DNA of 64,000 bases from Synergistaceae bacterium OttesenSCG-928-D05 (GCA_030266985.1 JAJDJB010000001.1:1-64000); one strand, 5' to 3'; shown: positions 1 to 8,114, counted from the first letter of the stretch. The notes: generated by a model from the sequence alone, not told the origin. Program-made: numbers and translations.

Positions 1-1
1 G

Positions 2-55
2 GGTTTCCTAAAAGAAAACGATAAAGCTGTGGTGCGATTGCCCGATTTATGGTAA
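2..55 (+). CDS. possible 3' end of an upstream gene (partial)
   Basis: From base 2 a frame reads 17 codons to a TAA at 53-55, giving a mixed, protein-like tail that ends in LPDLW. It could be the C-terminus of a gene lying upstream of the etf operon, but the piece is too short to identify. The other plus frames also close quickly, so this is a weak call. Confidence 0.25.
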   Translation, partial: GFLKENDKAVVRLPDLW

Positions 56-108
56 AAATAAAAGATTAGGGGCAGACTGCATCAGCTCCGCAGCATGGAG
101 GGATTGTC

Positions 109-921
109 TTGCGTATCGCAGTTTTGATCAAACAAGTGCCTGCGGTCGACACCGTAAAAATAGACGAAAAGACCGGCACAATGGTGCGCGCCGGCGTAGA
201 GGCGGAGTTGAATCCGCTCGACCTGCACGCGGTCGAAGCCGCCGTCCGAATAAAAGAACAAATACCCGCGGACGATATTGAAATTTTTGCGATCTCAATG
301 GGACCCGCGCAGGCAAAAAAAATCGTCTCGCACGCGATTGCGCTCGGATGCGATGGAGGCTTTCTCCTGAGCGATCGCAGATTCGGCGGTGCAGACACGC
401 TCGCAACTTCCCGCGCGCTTGCAAAAGCCCTTGAAAAACTCGGGCCCTTCGACCTGATCTTCACAGGCGAGCGTGCGACAGACGGCGAAACGGGGCAGGT
501 CGGCCCCGCTGTGTCGGAACTGCTCGGTCTTCCGGTTCTCTCATACGTCAGCGAAATCGAGAAAATCGGCGATGGAAAAATAAAAGTGCGCCGCGCGATA
601 GAGGGCGGGCACGAAACGCTCGAAGCGCCGCTCCCCTGCTGCGTGATCCCGGTAAAAGAACTCAATATTCCGCGCCTTTGCACGCTTGGCGGCAAACTGC
701 GCGCAAAGGGCACGGAAATTCCGGTCATCGGGGCGGACGACCTCGGAATCGAAACGGATCTGCTCGGCCTTTCCGGCTCGCCGACGCAAGTCGTCCGGGT
801 CACGTACCCGAAAATGACGCGAGAAGGCAAAAAAATAAACGCGACTGGAAATCCTGAGGCCGCAACACAAGAAATCCTGCGCCTGCTCGAAGAAAAAAAC
901 TGTCTGGAGGCAGCACTGTAA
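109..921 (+). CDS. etfB: electron transfer flavoprotein beta subunit (LctB-like)
   Basis: This 270-residue protein is the beta subunit of an electron transfer flavoprotein, a soluble flavin and AMP/FAD-binding partner of dehydrogenases. The N-terminus MRIAVLIKQVPAVDTVKID is typical of the family, as is the later segment GERATDGETGQVGPAVSELL, where the ETF signature lies. The start is TTG, chosen because GGAGGG at 97-102 sits 6 bases upstream. The stop shares one base with the ATG of etfA (TAATG). The gene order EtfB-EtfA-lactate dehydrogenase is that of the Acetobacterium woodii lctBCD set, in which the complex bifurcates electrons. That function is inferred here from order and length. Confidence 0.93.
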   Translation: MRIAVLIKQVPAVDTVKIDEKTGTMVRAGVEAELNPLDLHAVEAAVRIKEQIPADDIEIFAISMGPAQAKKIVSHAIALGCDGGFLLSDRRFGGADTLATSRALAKALEKLGPFDLIFTGERATDGETGQVGPAVSELLGLPVLSYVSEIEKIGDGKIKVRRAIEGGHETLEAPLPCCVIPVKELNIPRLCTLGGKLRAKGTEIPVIGADDLGIETDLLGLSGSPTQVVRVTYPKMTREGKKINATGNPEAATQEILRLLEEKNCLEAAL

Positions 922-1925
922 TGAACGCCCCGCAGGAAGTCTGGACACTCGCAGAAGTACGCAACGGAAAAATTCATCCCGTCTCTTATGAGCTGCTCGC
1001 GTGGGGACGCGGCCTTGCCGACGACCTCGGCGCACCGCTCGCAAGCATCCTGCTCGGAAACGGCGTATCCGCGTCCGCAGAGGAGCTTTTCAAAATGGGG
1101 GCCGACAAGGTCTATATTGCGGAAGCGCCGGAGTTTGCGCACTTCACAAACGACAACCAACTGAACACGATAGAAAAACTGGTCGAAACATATAACCCCT
1201 CAATCTTCATCGCCGCGGCCACAACACAGGGGCGCACGCTGATGCCGCTTCTCGCAGCGCGCCTCGGCTGCGGACTCACGGCGGACTGCACGGAACTCTC
1301 AATCGACAAGCAGACAAAACGCCTCATCCAGTCGCGCCCCGCCATCGGCGGCAACGTCATGGCGGACATCAAAACGCGCGGACGCGACCCGCAGATGTGC
1401 ACGGTGCGCCCGAAATCAAAGCGCCCGCTGCAAAAAGACGAGAATAAAGCAGGGAAGATTATTCCCTTCACGCCCAAAAAAGAAACCCTGCGCTCTGTCT
1501 TTGAATACCTTGGATTCGAACCGGAGCGCACAGTCGGCCTGCCATTGCAGGAAGCCGAAATTATCGTTGCGGGCGGAAAAGGCATGAAAAACGCAAAGAA
1601 CTTCGCGAAACTGGGCGAACTGGCGGAACTGCTCGGCGGCTCCGTCGGCGCGTCGCGCATGGCGGTCGACCTCGGCTGGGCGCCCTATTCCGCACAGGTT
1701 GGCTTAAGCGGAAAATCCGTAACGCCGCGCCTCTATCTGGCGTTCGGCATCTCGGGCGCCGTCCAGCACATCGCGGGCATGTCGGGCGCTGAAACGGTGA
1801 TCGCGGTCAACCACGACCCCGAAGCGCCGATCTTCCGCGTCGCGGACCTGAGCATTCAGGGCGACGCAACGGAAATCCTCACAAAACTGATCGCTCTGCT
1901 CAAAGAACGGAGGGCGCGCGCATGA
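921..1925 (+). CDS. etfA: electron transfer flavoprotein alpha subunit (LctC-like)
   Basis: This 334-residue alpha subunit pairs with EtfB and carries the FAD that is reduced by the partner dehydrogenase. The N-terminal half is the ETF Rossmann-like domain. The C-terminal half, from about residue 205, is the FAD domain, with [17 protein letters not shown], then [21 protein letters not shown] and the family's [12 protein letters not shown] segment near residues 275-288. It has no N-terminal ferredoxin domain, unlike some bifurcating EtfA proteins. It starts on the last base of the etfB stop codon and its own stop overlaps the next gene by 4 bases (ATGA), so the three genes are translationally coupled. 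Confidence 0.93.
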   Translation: MNAPQEVWTLAEVRNGKIHPVSYELLAWGRGLADDLGAPLASILLGNGVSASAEELFKMGADKVYIAEAPEFAHFTNDNQLNTIEKLVETYNPSIFIAAATTQGRTLMPLLAARLGCGLTADCTELSIDKQTKRLIQSRPAIGGNVMADIKTRGRDPQMCTVRPKSKRPLQKDENKAGKIIPFTPKKETLRSVFEYLGFEPERTVGLPLQEAEIIVAGGKGMKNAKNFAKLGELAELLGGSVGASRMAVDLGWAPYSAQVGLSGKSVTPRLYLAFGISGAVQHIAGMSGAETVIAVNHDPEAPIFRVADLSIQGDATEILTKLIALLKERRARA

Positions 1926-3352
1926 AAACGGAATATGGAAAACTGACGCCGCAAATCATTGACGAGCTGAAAACAGCAGTCGGCACCGCGAACGTCGTCG
2001 CAAACGACCCCGACATGCTCGACAGCTACGCCTGGGACCAGGCCGGACAGGTCTGGGGACACATGCCGGATGCCGTCGTGCGCCCGGACGGCACGGAGCA
2101 GGTTTCAAACATTCTCAAAATCGCAAGCAAATATCGCATCCCGGTCACGCCGAGGGGCGCGGGAAGCGGGCTCAACGGCGGCGCCGTACCGCTCGCGGGC
2201 GGCATCGTGCTGAGCCTCGAACGCATGAACCGCATCCTTGAAATAGACCCCGTGAACCGTGTAGCGGTCGTTGAACCGGGCGTCGTCACGAACGACCTCT
2301 GCCGTGTGGCCGCGGAAAAAGGATTTCTATACGCCGGCTATCCGATGAGCACCGAAACCAGCTTCATCGGCGGAAACTTCGCCACGAACGCCGGCGGCGG
2401 CAAAGTCATTCGCTACGGCAACACGAGGCGGCACATTCTGGGCGCCGAAGTCGTGCTTCCTTCCGGCGAAGTCCTCCAGCTCGGCGGCCGCTACCGGAAA
2501 GATACCTGGGGCTACAGCCTGCTCCAGCTTCTGGTCGGCAGCGAAGGCACGCTCGCTGTCGCGACAAAACTGATCGTAAATCTGGAGCCAAAACCGGGCA
2601 AGACGGTAAACCTGCTCGCCTGCTACCCCGACCTCGACATACTCGTGGAAAGCGTAGCAAAGGTCATCGGCTCGGGCAAAAAAATTATTTCCTGCGAATT
2701 CATGGACCGCGACATCGTAAAATACACGACGGAATACCTCGGCTGCATGCTTCCCGAACAGGAACGCAGCGAAGGCTACCTCTTAATACAGCTCGAAGGC
2801 GACACGGACGAAGAACTCGAAAACGCGTACGAAGCAGTCGGAAAAATCTGCCTCGAAGCGGGCGCGTTCGAAGTATTCGTCGCGGAAAGCAGAACAGACT
2901 CCGCCGCAATGTGGAACGTCCGCCAGAACGGCCTGGAGGGCATGCGCCATCACGACCCGTACGCCTCATCTTCGGGCGATATCATGGTGCCCCTTTCTTC
3001 CGTTCCGGAAATGGTCAAACGCACAAAAGGGCTCGGCAAAAAATTCGGACTCGAAATGGGCATCATCGCGCACATCGCGGACGGCAACATCCACCCGATC
3101 CCGACCAAACCCAAAGACATGAGCGTCGAAGATTGGGCAGTCTATTCCGAAGAATTCTTCGCGGAACTGATCAAAGAAGCGATTGCGCTCGGCGGCGTCG
3201 GCAGCGGAGAGCACGGCGTCGGACACGTAAAACAAAAAATCCTCATGGACAGCAAAACGCCCGTGGAACTCGAAGTTTTACAAGGTGTAAAAAAAGCGTT
3301 CGACCCGCAAAACATCCTGAACCCCGGAAAAATGTTCTCGCCGCTCGATTGA
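1922..3352 (+). CDS. FAD-binding D-lactate/glycolate dehydrogenase (LctD/GlcD family)
   Basis: This 476-residue FAD enzyme of the vanillyl-alcohol-oxidase superfamily has an FAD_binding_4 domain over about residues 40-180, including the PRGAGSGLNGGAVPL stretch, and a FAD-oxidase C domain over about residues 215-470, ending in ILNPGKMF. HIADGNIHP and GSGEHGVGHVKQ are the usual C-domain signatures. The family oxidises D-lactate, glycolate or 2-hydroxyglutarate. The etfBA neighbours and gene order favour an Etf-dependent lactate dehydrogenase (lctD type), possibly bifurcating to NAD and ferredoxin. 2-Hydroxy acids from amino acid fermentation are alternative substrates. An intrinsic terminator follows at 3380-3411. 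Confidence 0.88.
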   Translation: MKTEYGKLTPQIIDELKTAVGTANVVANDPDMLDSYAWDQAGQVWGHMPDAVVRPDGTEQVSNILKIASKYRIPVTPRGAGSGLNGGAVPLAGGIVLSLERMNRILEIDPVNRVAVVEPGVVTNDLCRVAAEKGFLYAGYPMSTETSFIGGNFATNAGGGKVIRYGNTRRHILGAEVVLPSGEVLQLGGRYRKDTWGYSLLQLLVGSEGTLAVATKLIVNLEPKPGKTVNLLACYPDLDILVESVAKVIGSGKKIISCEFMDRDIVKYTTEYLGCMLPEQERSEGYLLIQLEGDTDEELENAYEAVGKICLEAGAFEVFVAESRTDSAAMWNVRQNGLEGMRHHDPYASSSGDIMVPLSSVPEMVKRTKGLGKKFGLEMGIIAHIADGNIHPIPTKPKDMSVEDWAVYSEEFFAELIKEAIALGGVGSGEHGVGHVKQKILMDSKTPVELEVLQGVKKAFDPQNILNPGKMFSPLD

Positions 3353-3379
3353 CGCGGACACATAAAAAGCTCACACGCC

Positions 3380-3411
3380 AAAAGCCGCTGTTCGTAGGAA
3401 CGGCGGCTTTT
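3380..3411 (+). terminator. intrinsic terminator after the etf-lactate dehydrogenase operon
   Basis: A continuous 14-bp stem closes over the loop GTAG. The arms are AAAAGCCGC-T-GTTC and GAAC-G-GCGGCTTTT, with one T-G wobble. The 3' arm ends in TTTT. It lies 28 bases past the dehydrogenase stop. Confidence 0.8.
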
Positions 3412-3454
3412 GCTTTAAGCGCAACATACGCATTCCATTTCGGGTAATTTTACC

Positions 3455-3483
3455 TTGTACGGCAATCTAGGAACTGCGACAAT
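3455..3483 (+). promoter_or_regulatory. possible promoter for the peroxiredoxin gene
   Basis: TTGTAC at 3455-3460 and GACAAT at 3478-3483 are separated by 17 bases. The spacing is ideal, but each hexamer matches only about four positions of the sigma-70 consensus. It lies in the intergenic region after a terminator, where a promoter is expected. Confidence 0.3.
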
Positions 3484-3585
3484 AATCATTACAAAAAAGC
3501 AACCACAGATCGGCGGCTTTGCTCACGGCGAACGAAAATTGCGGGCAAGCGCAGCCGGTCCAGAACAAAACGGAGGTCAAGAAAA

Positions 3586-4038
3586 ATGACAATCGCAATC
3601 GGCAAAGAAGTAAAACACTTTACATTGGACAATCAGAACGGACAGGAGATCAAAGTCCCCTGCTGCGAGGGCAAAAAAATCCTGCTCTCCTTCCACCCGC
3701 TCGCGGCGACCGGCATCTGCACGAAACAGATGCAGCTGCTCGACAGCCTTCACGATGAATTCCAGGCGCTCGGCGTCATCCCCTTCGGCGTGAGTGTGGA
3801 CGCTTCCCCCGCAAAAAAAATGTGGGCAGAGTCGATGGGACTCAAAAAACTCCAGCTCCTCTGCGACTTCTGGCCGCACGGCGCACTTGCGGACAGCCTC
3901 GGCATATTTGACGACCAGGAAGGCATCTCGCTCCGCGCCAACATCCTGATCGGCGAAGAGGGAAAAGTCCTGTGGACAAAAGTCTACCCGATGGCAGTCG
4001 TTCCTGATTTCAGCGAAATCATAGATTTCCTCAAATAA
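3586..4038 (+). CDS. peroxiredoxin (AhpC/TSA family, atypical)
   Basis: This 150-residue thioredoxin-fold peroxidase reduces hydrogen or alkyl peroxides in the cytoplasm. The peroxidatic motif PxxxTxxC is seen as PLAATGIC, giving Cys45. Other cysteines lie at 26-27 and in LLCDF, so a resolving cysteine is possible but not in a standard place. The protein is short for a 2-Cys AhpC and closer in size to the Bcp/Tpx groups. GGAGG lies about 10 bases upstream of the ATG. The gene is monocistronic, with terminators on both sides. A role in oxygen tolerance of an anaerobe is inferred. Confidence 0.87.
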   Translation: MTIAIGKEVKHFTLDNQNGQEIKVPCCEGKKILLSFHPLAATGICTKQMQLLDSLHDEFQALGVIPFGVSVDASPAKKMWAESMGLKKLQLLCDFWPHGALADSLGIFDDQEGISLRANILIGEEGKVLWTKVYPMAVVPDFSEIIDFLK

Positions 4039-4065
4039 ACCCAATAAGATTTACGCACTGAGATT

Positions 4066-4096
4066 AAAAGGCGGCGCAGGGTGCGCTGCCTTTTTT
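4066..4096 (+). terminator. intrinsic terminator after the peroxiredoxin gene
   Basis: The arms AAAAGGCGGCGCA (4066-4078) and TGCGCTGCCTTTT (from 4082) form a GC-rich stem with one G-T wobble and a short loop, running into a T tract. It lies about 28 bases past the stop codon. Confidence 0.82.
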
Positions 4097-4124
4097 GCGT
4101 TGCGCCCCTTATCATTTTGCTATG

Positions 4125-4153
4125 TTGACATAAAAACCAAATCAGTATAGAAT
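4125..4153 (+). promoter_or_regulatory. strong sigma-70 type promoter for the metQ leader
   Basis: A perfect TTGACA (4125-4130) is followed after 17 bases by TAGAAT (4148-4153), which matches TATAAT at five of six positions. Transcription should begin near 4160, about 47 bases before the small open frame at 4207 and about 300 bases before metQ. That leaves an unusually long leader. Confidence 0.75.
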
Positions 4154-4206
4154 CTCCGCAACGTTCCAAAAATCGAGAGCCAAGACCGGAGGAAAGGAGA
4201 AACGCC

Positions 4207-4290
4207 ATGTCGACTTTGAACCACAAAATGATGTCCAACATGATGATGTGCGGCAAAGGCGGATCCTCTCCTGAAATGGTCGGCTTCTAG
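4207..4290 (+). CDS. 27-residue methionine-rich open frame (putative leader peptide)
   Basis: The frame reads ATG to TAG over 27 codons. Seven are methionine: codons 1, 8, 9, 12, 13, 14 and 24. The peptide begins MSTLNHKMMSNMMM, then CGKGG, and ends MVGF. Its ribosome site is excellent, with GGAGG and AAAGGAG just upstream and the last GGAG 7 bases from ATG. A consensus promoter lies ahead of it and an intrinsic terminator begins 20 bases after its stop. The next gene is a MetQ-family methionine-binding protein. This layout (leader peptide rich in one amino acid, terminator, matching transport gene) is that of classical attenuators. A free-standing small peptide with its own mRNA is the main alternative. 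Confidence 0.55.
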   Translation: MSTLNHKMMSNMMMCGKGGSSPEMVGF

Positions 4291-4310
4291 CAAGCTTTTG
4301 CCATATCGGG

Positions 4311-4342
4311 ACCGGGTCCGTTTTTACGGGCCCGGTTTTTTT
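4311..4342 (+). terminator. intrinsic terminator between the Met-rich frame and metQ (possible attenuator)
   Basis: The arms ACCGGGTCCGT (4311-4321) and ACGGGCCCGGT (4326-4336) form an 11-bp stem with one T-G wobble and a TTTT loop, followed by seven T residues (4336-4342). A competing pairing is possible: GGCGGATCC at 4258-4266 can pair with GGGTCCGTT at 4314-4322, which would break the 5' arm. Whether that pairing forms has not been computed. Confidence 0.8.
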
Positions 4343-4456
4343 GTGTGTCCAAACCAGCGGAGGTGATCGGCAAAAACAGATGAGCGGAAACAAAAATTTT
4401 GGCATCATAGATTTTCAAACGAAAAAATCAAACAAATTCAAAAGGAGGCAACAACA

Positions 4457-5245
4457 ATGAAAAAGGTAATTCTATGTGCAATCCTGGCGGCAATCATGGC
4501 CCTCCCCACCGCGGCAACTGCGGCGGAACTCAAAAAAATCACGATCGGCGTAACCCCCTTCCCCGCGAAAGACATCGCGGCAGTGGCGGCGAAGGTCATC
4601 GAAAAAGACGGCTATCAGCTCGTGATAAAAGAGTTCACGGACTTCATCCAGCCGAACTACGCGCTGCAGGATAAGAGCCTCGAAGCCAATTTCTTCCAGC
4701 ACGTTCCGTTTCTGGAAAACATGAAACGTGAGAAAAAACTCGACATCGTGCCGCTCGTAAAAGTACACCTGCTACCAATCGGCATCTACTCGAACAAAAT
4801 CAAATCCTTTGATGAAGTCAAAAACGGCGCGGTCGTAGCGGTGCCGAACGACCCGACGAACGGCTTCCGCGCCTACAAACTGCTCGAACAGGTCGGCCTG
4901 CTCAAAATGAAAGACGGCGAACTGCTTACGGCGCGCGATATCGTCGAAAATCCGAAAAAACTCAAAATCATCGAGCTCGAAGCGCCGCAGCTCCCCCGCT
5001 CACTGCCCGACACGACGTTCTCCGTCATCAACATGAACTTCGCGGTCGACGCGGGCCTCAATCCGACGACAGACGCGCTCGCGCTCGAGAGCAAAGACTC
5101 CCCCTATGCTGTCGTCCTGGCGGTGCGCGGCGAAGACAAGGACGCGGACTTTGCGAAAGCGCTTTCCCGCGCGCTCAATTCCCCGGAAGTCAAAAAATTC
5201 ATCGAGAATGATCTAGCAGCCAAGGGCGTAATCCCCGCTTTTTAA
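4457..5245 (+). CDS. metQ: MetQ/NlpA-family substrate-binding protein
   Basis: This 262-residue periplasmic binding protein belongs to the NlpA/MetQ family, which delivers methionine (sometimes other amino acids) to the MetNI ABC transporter. Residues 1-22 are a signal peptide with a signal peptidase I site after ATA. There is no proper lipobox, as the only early cysteine lies inside the hydrophobic core. Family marks include QPNYALQD, LEANFFQHVPFLE and NDPTNGFRAYKLLEQ. AAAGGAGG lies about 9 bases before the ATG. No metN or metI gene is adjacent, so permease and ATPase must be encoded elsewhere. The long upstream leader suggests transcriptional control by methionine. Confidence 0.9.
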   Translation: MKKVILCAILAAIMALPTAATAAELKKITIGVTPFPAKDIAAVAAKVIEKDGYQLVIKEFTDFIQPNYALQDKSLEANFFQHVPFLENMKREKKLDIVPLVKVHLLPIGIYSNKIKSFDEVKNGAVVAVPNDPTNGFRAYKLLEQVGLLKMKDGELLTARDIVENPKKLKIIELEAPQLPRSLPDTTFSVINMNFAVDAGLNPTTDALALESKDSPYAVVLAVRGEDKDADFAKALSRALNSPEVKKFIENDLAAKGVIPAF

Positions 5246-5273
5246 AAGAAATAATAGAGAAGCAAAAGATTGC

Positions 5274-5294
5274 GGGGCGCGCAATATGCGCCCC
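5274..5294. terminator. GC-rich hairpin between convergent metQ and grdD (weak terminator)
   Basis: GGGGCGC and GCGCCCC form a 7-bp stem around GCAATAT. The hairpin lies between the metQ stop and the grdD stop, where terminators for both strands are expected. Neither side has a clean T run, so it may work poorly or need Rho. Confidence 0.4.
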
Positions 5295-5403
5295 CCCCCG
5301 GATTCTTGCTGTATGTTCCTATATGCGGCTCTATCGACGACAAATTACCCGTCAATAGAACCGCTCCCGAATACTTGCCGCTTCGTGCGCGGCGTGTGCG
5401 TCC

Positions 5404-6561
5404 TTATAGGTAGTTCTGCTGTTTGAGAATTTCCATGCTGCGTTCGTGGTCACGCGTCGTGACTTTGATCATCGGACCGGTACATCCCATGGAGGATTCC
5501 GCGTAGATGCCCTCTTTCCAGAGCGCTTTGACCGCGTCTTCGATGGCGAGCACGTCGATGCCTAGTATTTCTTCTTCGACGGGTACGGCGGGCGGCATTT
5601 TGATTTCTTCCGTCCGTTCCGTTTTTGCTGCAAATGCTGCGATGATTTCATCGAGTCCCGCTTTTCTCGCCGCGGCGAGCTCCTGTTTCACCACAGCGGG
5701 CAGAGCGCCAGACGCGCTTTTCGCCGTATAGGAAACGGCGTTTGCGATGACCGGAGCGCCGGACGCGCGCGAGATAATGGAAACGACTTTGTCCCATCCT
5801 TCGCCCGCTGATGGGCCGTAGCCCCAGCCAAGCGCCTCATAGTCGCCGCCCGTGTTCCACGACGAAAAGAGTTTCATAAGCACGTTGCCCGTTAGCGTGT
5901 CTGTGACGCATACGTCGACCGCGCCCGCGAGCAGGTCGTTGCCGCGCAGGATTGCGCCGCCGTCTTTGCGGATGCTCGCGCCGAAGTTGACCGGATAGCC
6001 TTTTTCTTTTAATTTTTCGAGCGACCGCAGAACGGTCTGCGCGCCGTCGAGGTTCAGAATACCTACGTTCGGCTCTTTAATGCCGTTCGCTTTCGCGGCG
6101 GCGATGCCGTAGATCGCGTTGCGGAGCATGGCCTCTACACGGCCCGTGGCTGATGTGCCGGTTGAGGACGCGATGTAGCACGCCTTACCGCGCGCGGGCG
6201 TCTGCACTTTGCCGATGGTGGTGACGCCGAGCGGAAAGGGATAGTGCAGCGCGACTGCGCCGGCAATCGTTTTTTCCGCGAGTGCGCGTTCCATGGTTTC
6301 GGATATGGCGTTTTCGTCCTGCGCCGTTTCGATCCATTCTAGCGTTTCGTAACCCGCAATTTTCGGGCCGATCATGACGACTTGCACGGCAGGGTCGTTT
6401 TCCTGCACAAGCAGCGCGCCTCGGGCGAGCTCTTCGGAGCCGAGTTCGCTGCCGTGGGCCATGAGGCCGACACGGATTTTTTTCACGCCGCCGCGCGCTT
6501 CTTCGATGATCTCTTTGAGCGCTTCGCCGATGAGCTGTTTCGTTTTTTCTCGAGCGTCCAT
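5404..6561 (-). CDS. grdD: glycine/sarcosine/betaine reductase component C, alpha subunit
   Basis: This 385-residue protein is the alpha subunit of protein C of glycine reductase. Protein C releases acetyl phosphate from the Se-carboxymethyl group carried by GrdA. The fold resembles PlsX/phosphotransacetylase. Recognisable stretches include KIRVGLMAHGSELG, ASSTGTSATGRVEAMLRNA and the C-terminal SSMGCTGPMIKVT, whose cysteine is a candidate for the acyl-handling residue. It is the last gene of the operon, 11 bases after grdC. Acetyl phosphate made here would yield ATP through acetate kinase, which is not in this window. Confidence 0.93.
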   Translation of the reverse strand: MDAREKTKQLIGEALKEIIEEARGGVKKIRVGLMAHGSELGSEELARGALLVQENDPAVQVVMIGPKIAGYETLEWIETAQDENAISETMERALAEKTIAGAVALHYPFPLGVTTIGKVQTPARGKACYIASSTGTSATGRVEAMLRNAIYGIAAAKANGIKEPNVGILNLDGAQTVLRSLEKLKEKGYPVNFGASIRKDGGAILRGNDLLAGAVDVCVTDTLTGNVLMKLFSSWNTGGDYEALGWGYGPSAGEGWDKVVSIISRASGAPVIANAVSYTAKSASGALPAVVKQELAAARKAGLDEIIAAFAAKTERTEEIKMPPAVPVEEEILGIDVLAIEDAVKALWKEGIYAESSMGCTGPMIKVTTRDHERSMEILKQQNYL

Positions 6562-6572
6562 TGGCGACCTCG

Positions 6573-8114
6573 CTATTTGAGGCCTTCGGCTAGTTCCGAA
6601 AGCGTCTCCAGAATCATTTGTTTGATCTCTTCTTTGCTCACGCCTTCCGCGCCTGCCGCTTCCGGTGCGTCTTTTGACGGTTTTTCGAGTAGGAACGATA
6701 TCCCGTCCGCAAGGTTCGTCAAGCGCGCGAGGAACAGACTGCCTTTGCCGATGACCATGGCGCGGTTCATTTTGCCCGCCAGGATCGCATCCGCCGCGTG
6801 TCCGACGAAGGGAACGCCGGAGGGGATGTGTCCCTGTGTGTGCGCGAAGCCTTTCATACCGTGCTGCTTGATGAAATCGAGCATGGCGGGCTTTTCAATC
6901 TGCCCTTTCATGACGGCGAGCGCCGCGATCATTTTGTAGTTGGCTTCGGGCACGTTGCCCGCGCCAGCTGGGAGCGTAATCTCCGGATTGTGGAGTTCGG
7001 GCGCGTATTTGTCGACGTCTTTGAAACCGAGTCCGGCCTGCTGGAGCGGTTCCCAGACGAGCGCGCTGGTTACAGCCTGCGGGGAAGCGCCTGCGCCAAC
7101 GGAGTGTTTGCCGACCGCATCCAGGCGGATTACGGGCATCGTTCCGTCGTCGGGAACGAGGAGTACGCCGAAGGAGCCAAGGCAGTTTTCGAGCGCCGGG
7201 ACTTCTTTTTTCACGTGGTCGCGGCTGTTCATGTAAAGTTTGGGGATTGCGCCGCCCGCGATGACGGCGACGTTTTTGCGCGTGCCTGCGGCAACCATGG
7301 ATGCGGCTGCCACAAGTGCGTTGACGGGGCCAGCGCAGAATCCGCGGATGTCACAGCCCGACGCGTTTACGCAGCCTGCGATTTCCGCCGCCGCTTTGGC
7401 GAAGTTTCCGCCGCCGCGCTGGTTCATGTCGCCCGCCGCCTCTTCGGAGCATTCGACGACAAAGTCGATCTCTTCCGGTTTCAGACCGCTGTTTTTGATT
7501 AAGTACAGCAGGGAAAGCACCGCGCTTGCTTTGCAGGTCATGTTGACGAGCAGTTCGTACGCGGTGAGGTTCGGGTCGATTTCGTGCCCGCGCCTGCTGC
7601 ATCCGACGATTTTACCCGCACAGTAGAGCGCGATTGCGCCGTGTTCCGCGATTTCTTTTTCAATCTCGGCGGTCTCATGCCCGGCCTCAAGGCGCGCGAG
7701 CATATCGTCGCGCATGAGCGGGTGCTTGGCCAGTTTTTCTTTCACGTCCGCCGCGAAGTTTTTCTCAAGCCAGACAAGATCGAACACATCGCAAAGGTCA
7801 ATGAAACCGATGGTCTCGTCTTCGGGCATGATCTCTCCGTACTTGCCGAAACGCTGTACGGCGGGCTCCAGATTTTTATACCAGGGTTCTGCTTTGGTTT
7901 CGAACTCGTCCATTGTCAGCGCGCCGATGTAGGCCAGATTCGGCGCGTATCTCGCCGCCGCATCGTAATCCTGCACAAAATTGGGCAGCGCTTTCAGGAA
8001 TTCCGTCTCTCCATGCTCTTCCCGCTCTACGTAGGGTGTGTTGCCGTACCAGTACGAGAGCTCGGGCACGTGGTTCAAGCTGTATGACGCAGCTTTGACT
8101 GCCGCTTTGCTCAT
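6573..8114 (-). CDS. grdC: glycine/sarcosine/betaine reductase component C, beta subunit
   Basis: This 513-residue beta subunit of protein C is related to beta-ketoacyl-ACP synthase III (thiolase fold). It works with GrdD to convert the selenoether-bound acetyl unit to acetyl phosphate. The family is recognised from VPELSYWYGNTPY near the N-terminus, the EEAAGDMNQRGGGNFAKA segment, and ASGCDIRGFCAGPVNALVAA, which holds the likely active-site cysteine region. The ATG is preceded by GGGAGGTC. The gene is separated from grdB by about 135 bases containing a strong hairpin, wider than the other gaps in the operon. Confidence 0.93.
   Translation of the reverse strand: MSKAAVKAASYSLNHVPELSYWYGNTPYVEREEHGETEFLKALPNFVQDYDAAARYAPNLAYIGALTMDEFETKAEPWYKNLEPAVQRFGKYGEIMPEDETIGFIDLCDVFDLVWLEKNFAADVKEKLAKHPLMRDDMLARLEAGHETAEIEKEIAEHGAIALYCAGKIVGCSRRGHEIDPNLTAYELLVNMTCKASAVLSLLYLIKNSGLKPEEIDFVVECSEEAAGDMNQRGGGNFAKAAAEIAGCVNASGCDIRGFCAGPVNALVAAASMVAAGTRKNVAVIAGGAIPKLYMNSRDHVKKEVPALENCLGSFGVLLVPDDGTMPVIRLDAVGKHSVGAGASPQAVTSALVWEPLQQAGLGFKDVDKYAPELHNPEITLPAGAGNVPEANYKMIAALAVMKGQIEKPAMLDFIKQHGMKGFAHTQGHIPSGVPFVGHAADAILAGKMNRAMVIGKGSLFLARLTNLADGISFLLEKPSKDAPEAAGAEGVSKEEIKQMILETLSELAEGLK

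Noticed and set aside
1922-3352. Naming the dehydrogenase glcD (glycolate oxidase subunit)
   Set aside because: No glcE or glcF is present, and the EtfBA neighbours point to a lactate-type enzyme.
4160-4456. T-box or SAM riboswitch ahead of metQ
   Set aside because: I found no T-box TGGNACCGCG bulge and no SAM-I core pattern. The leader is better explained by the small frame and terminator.
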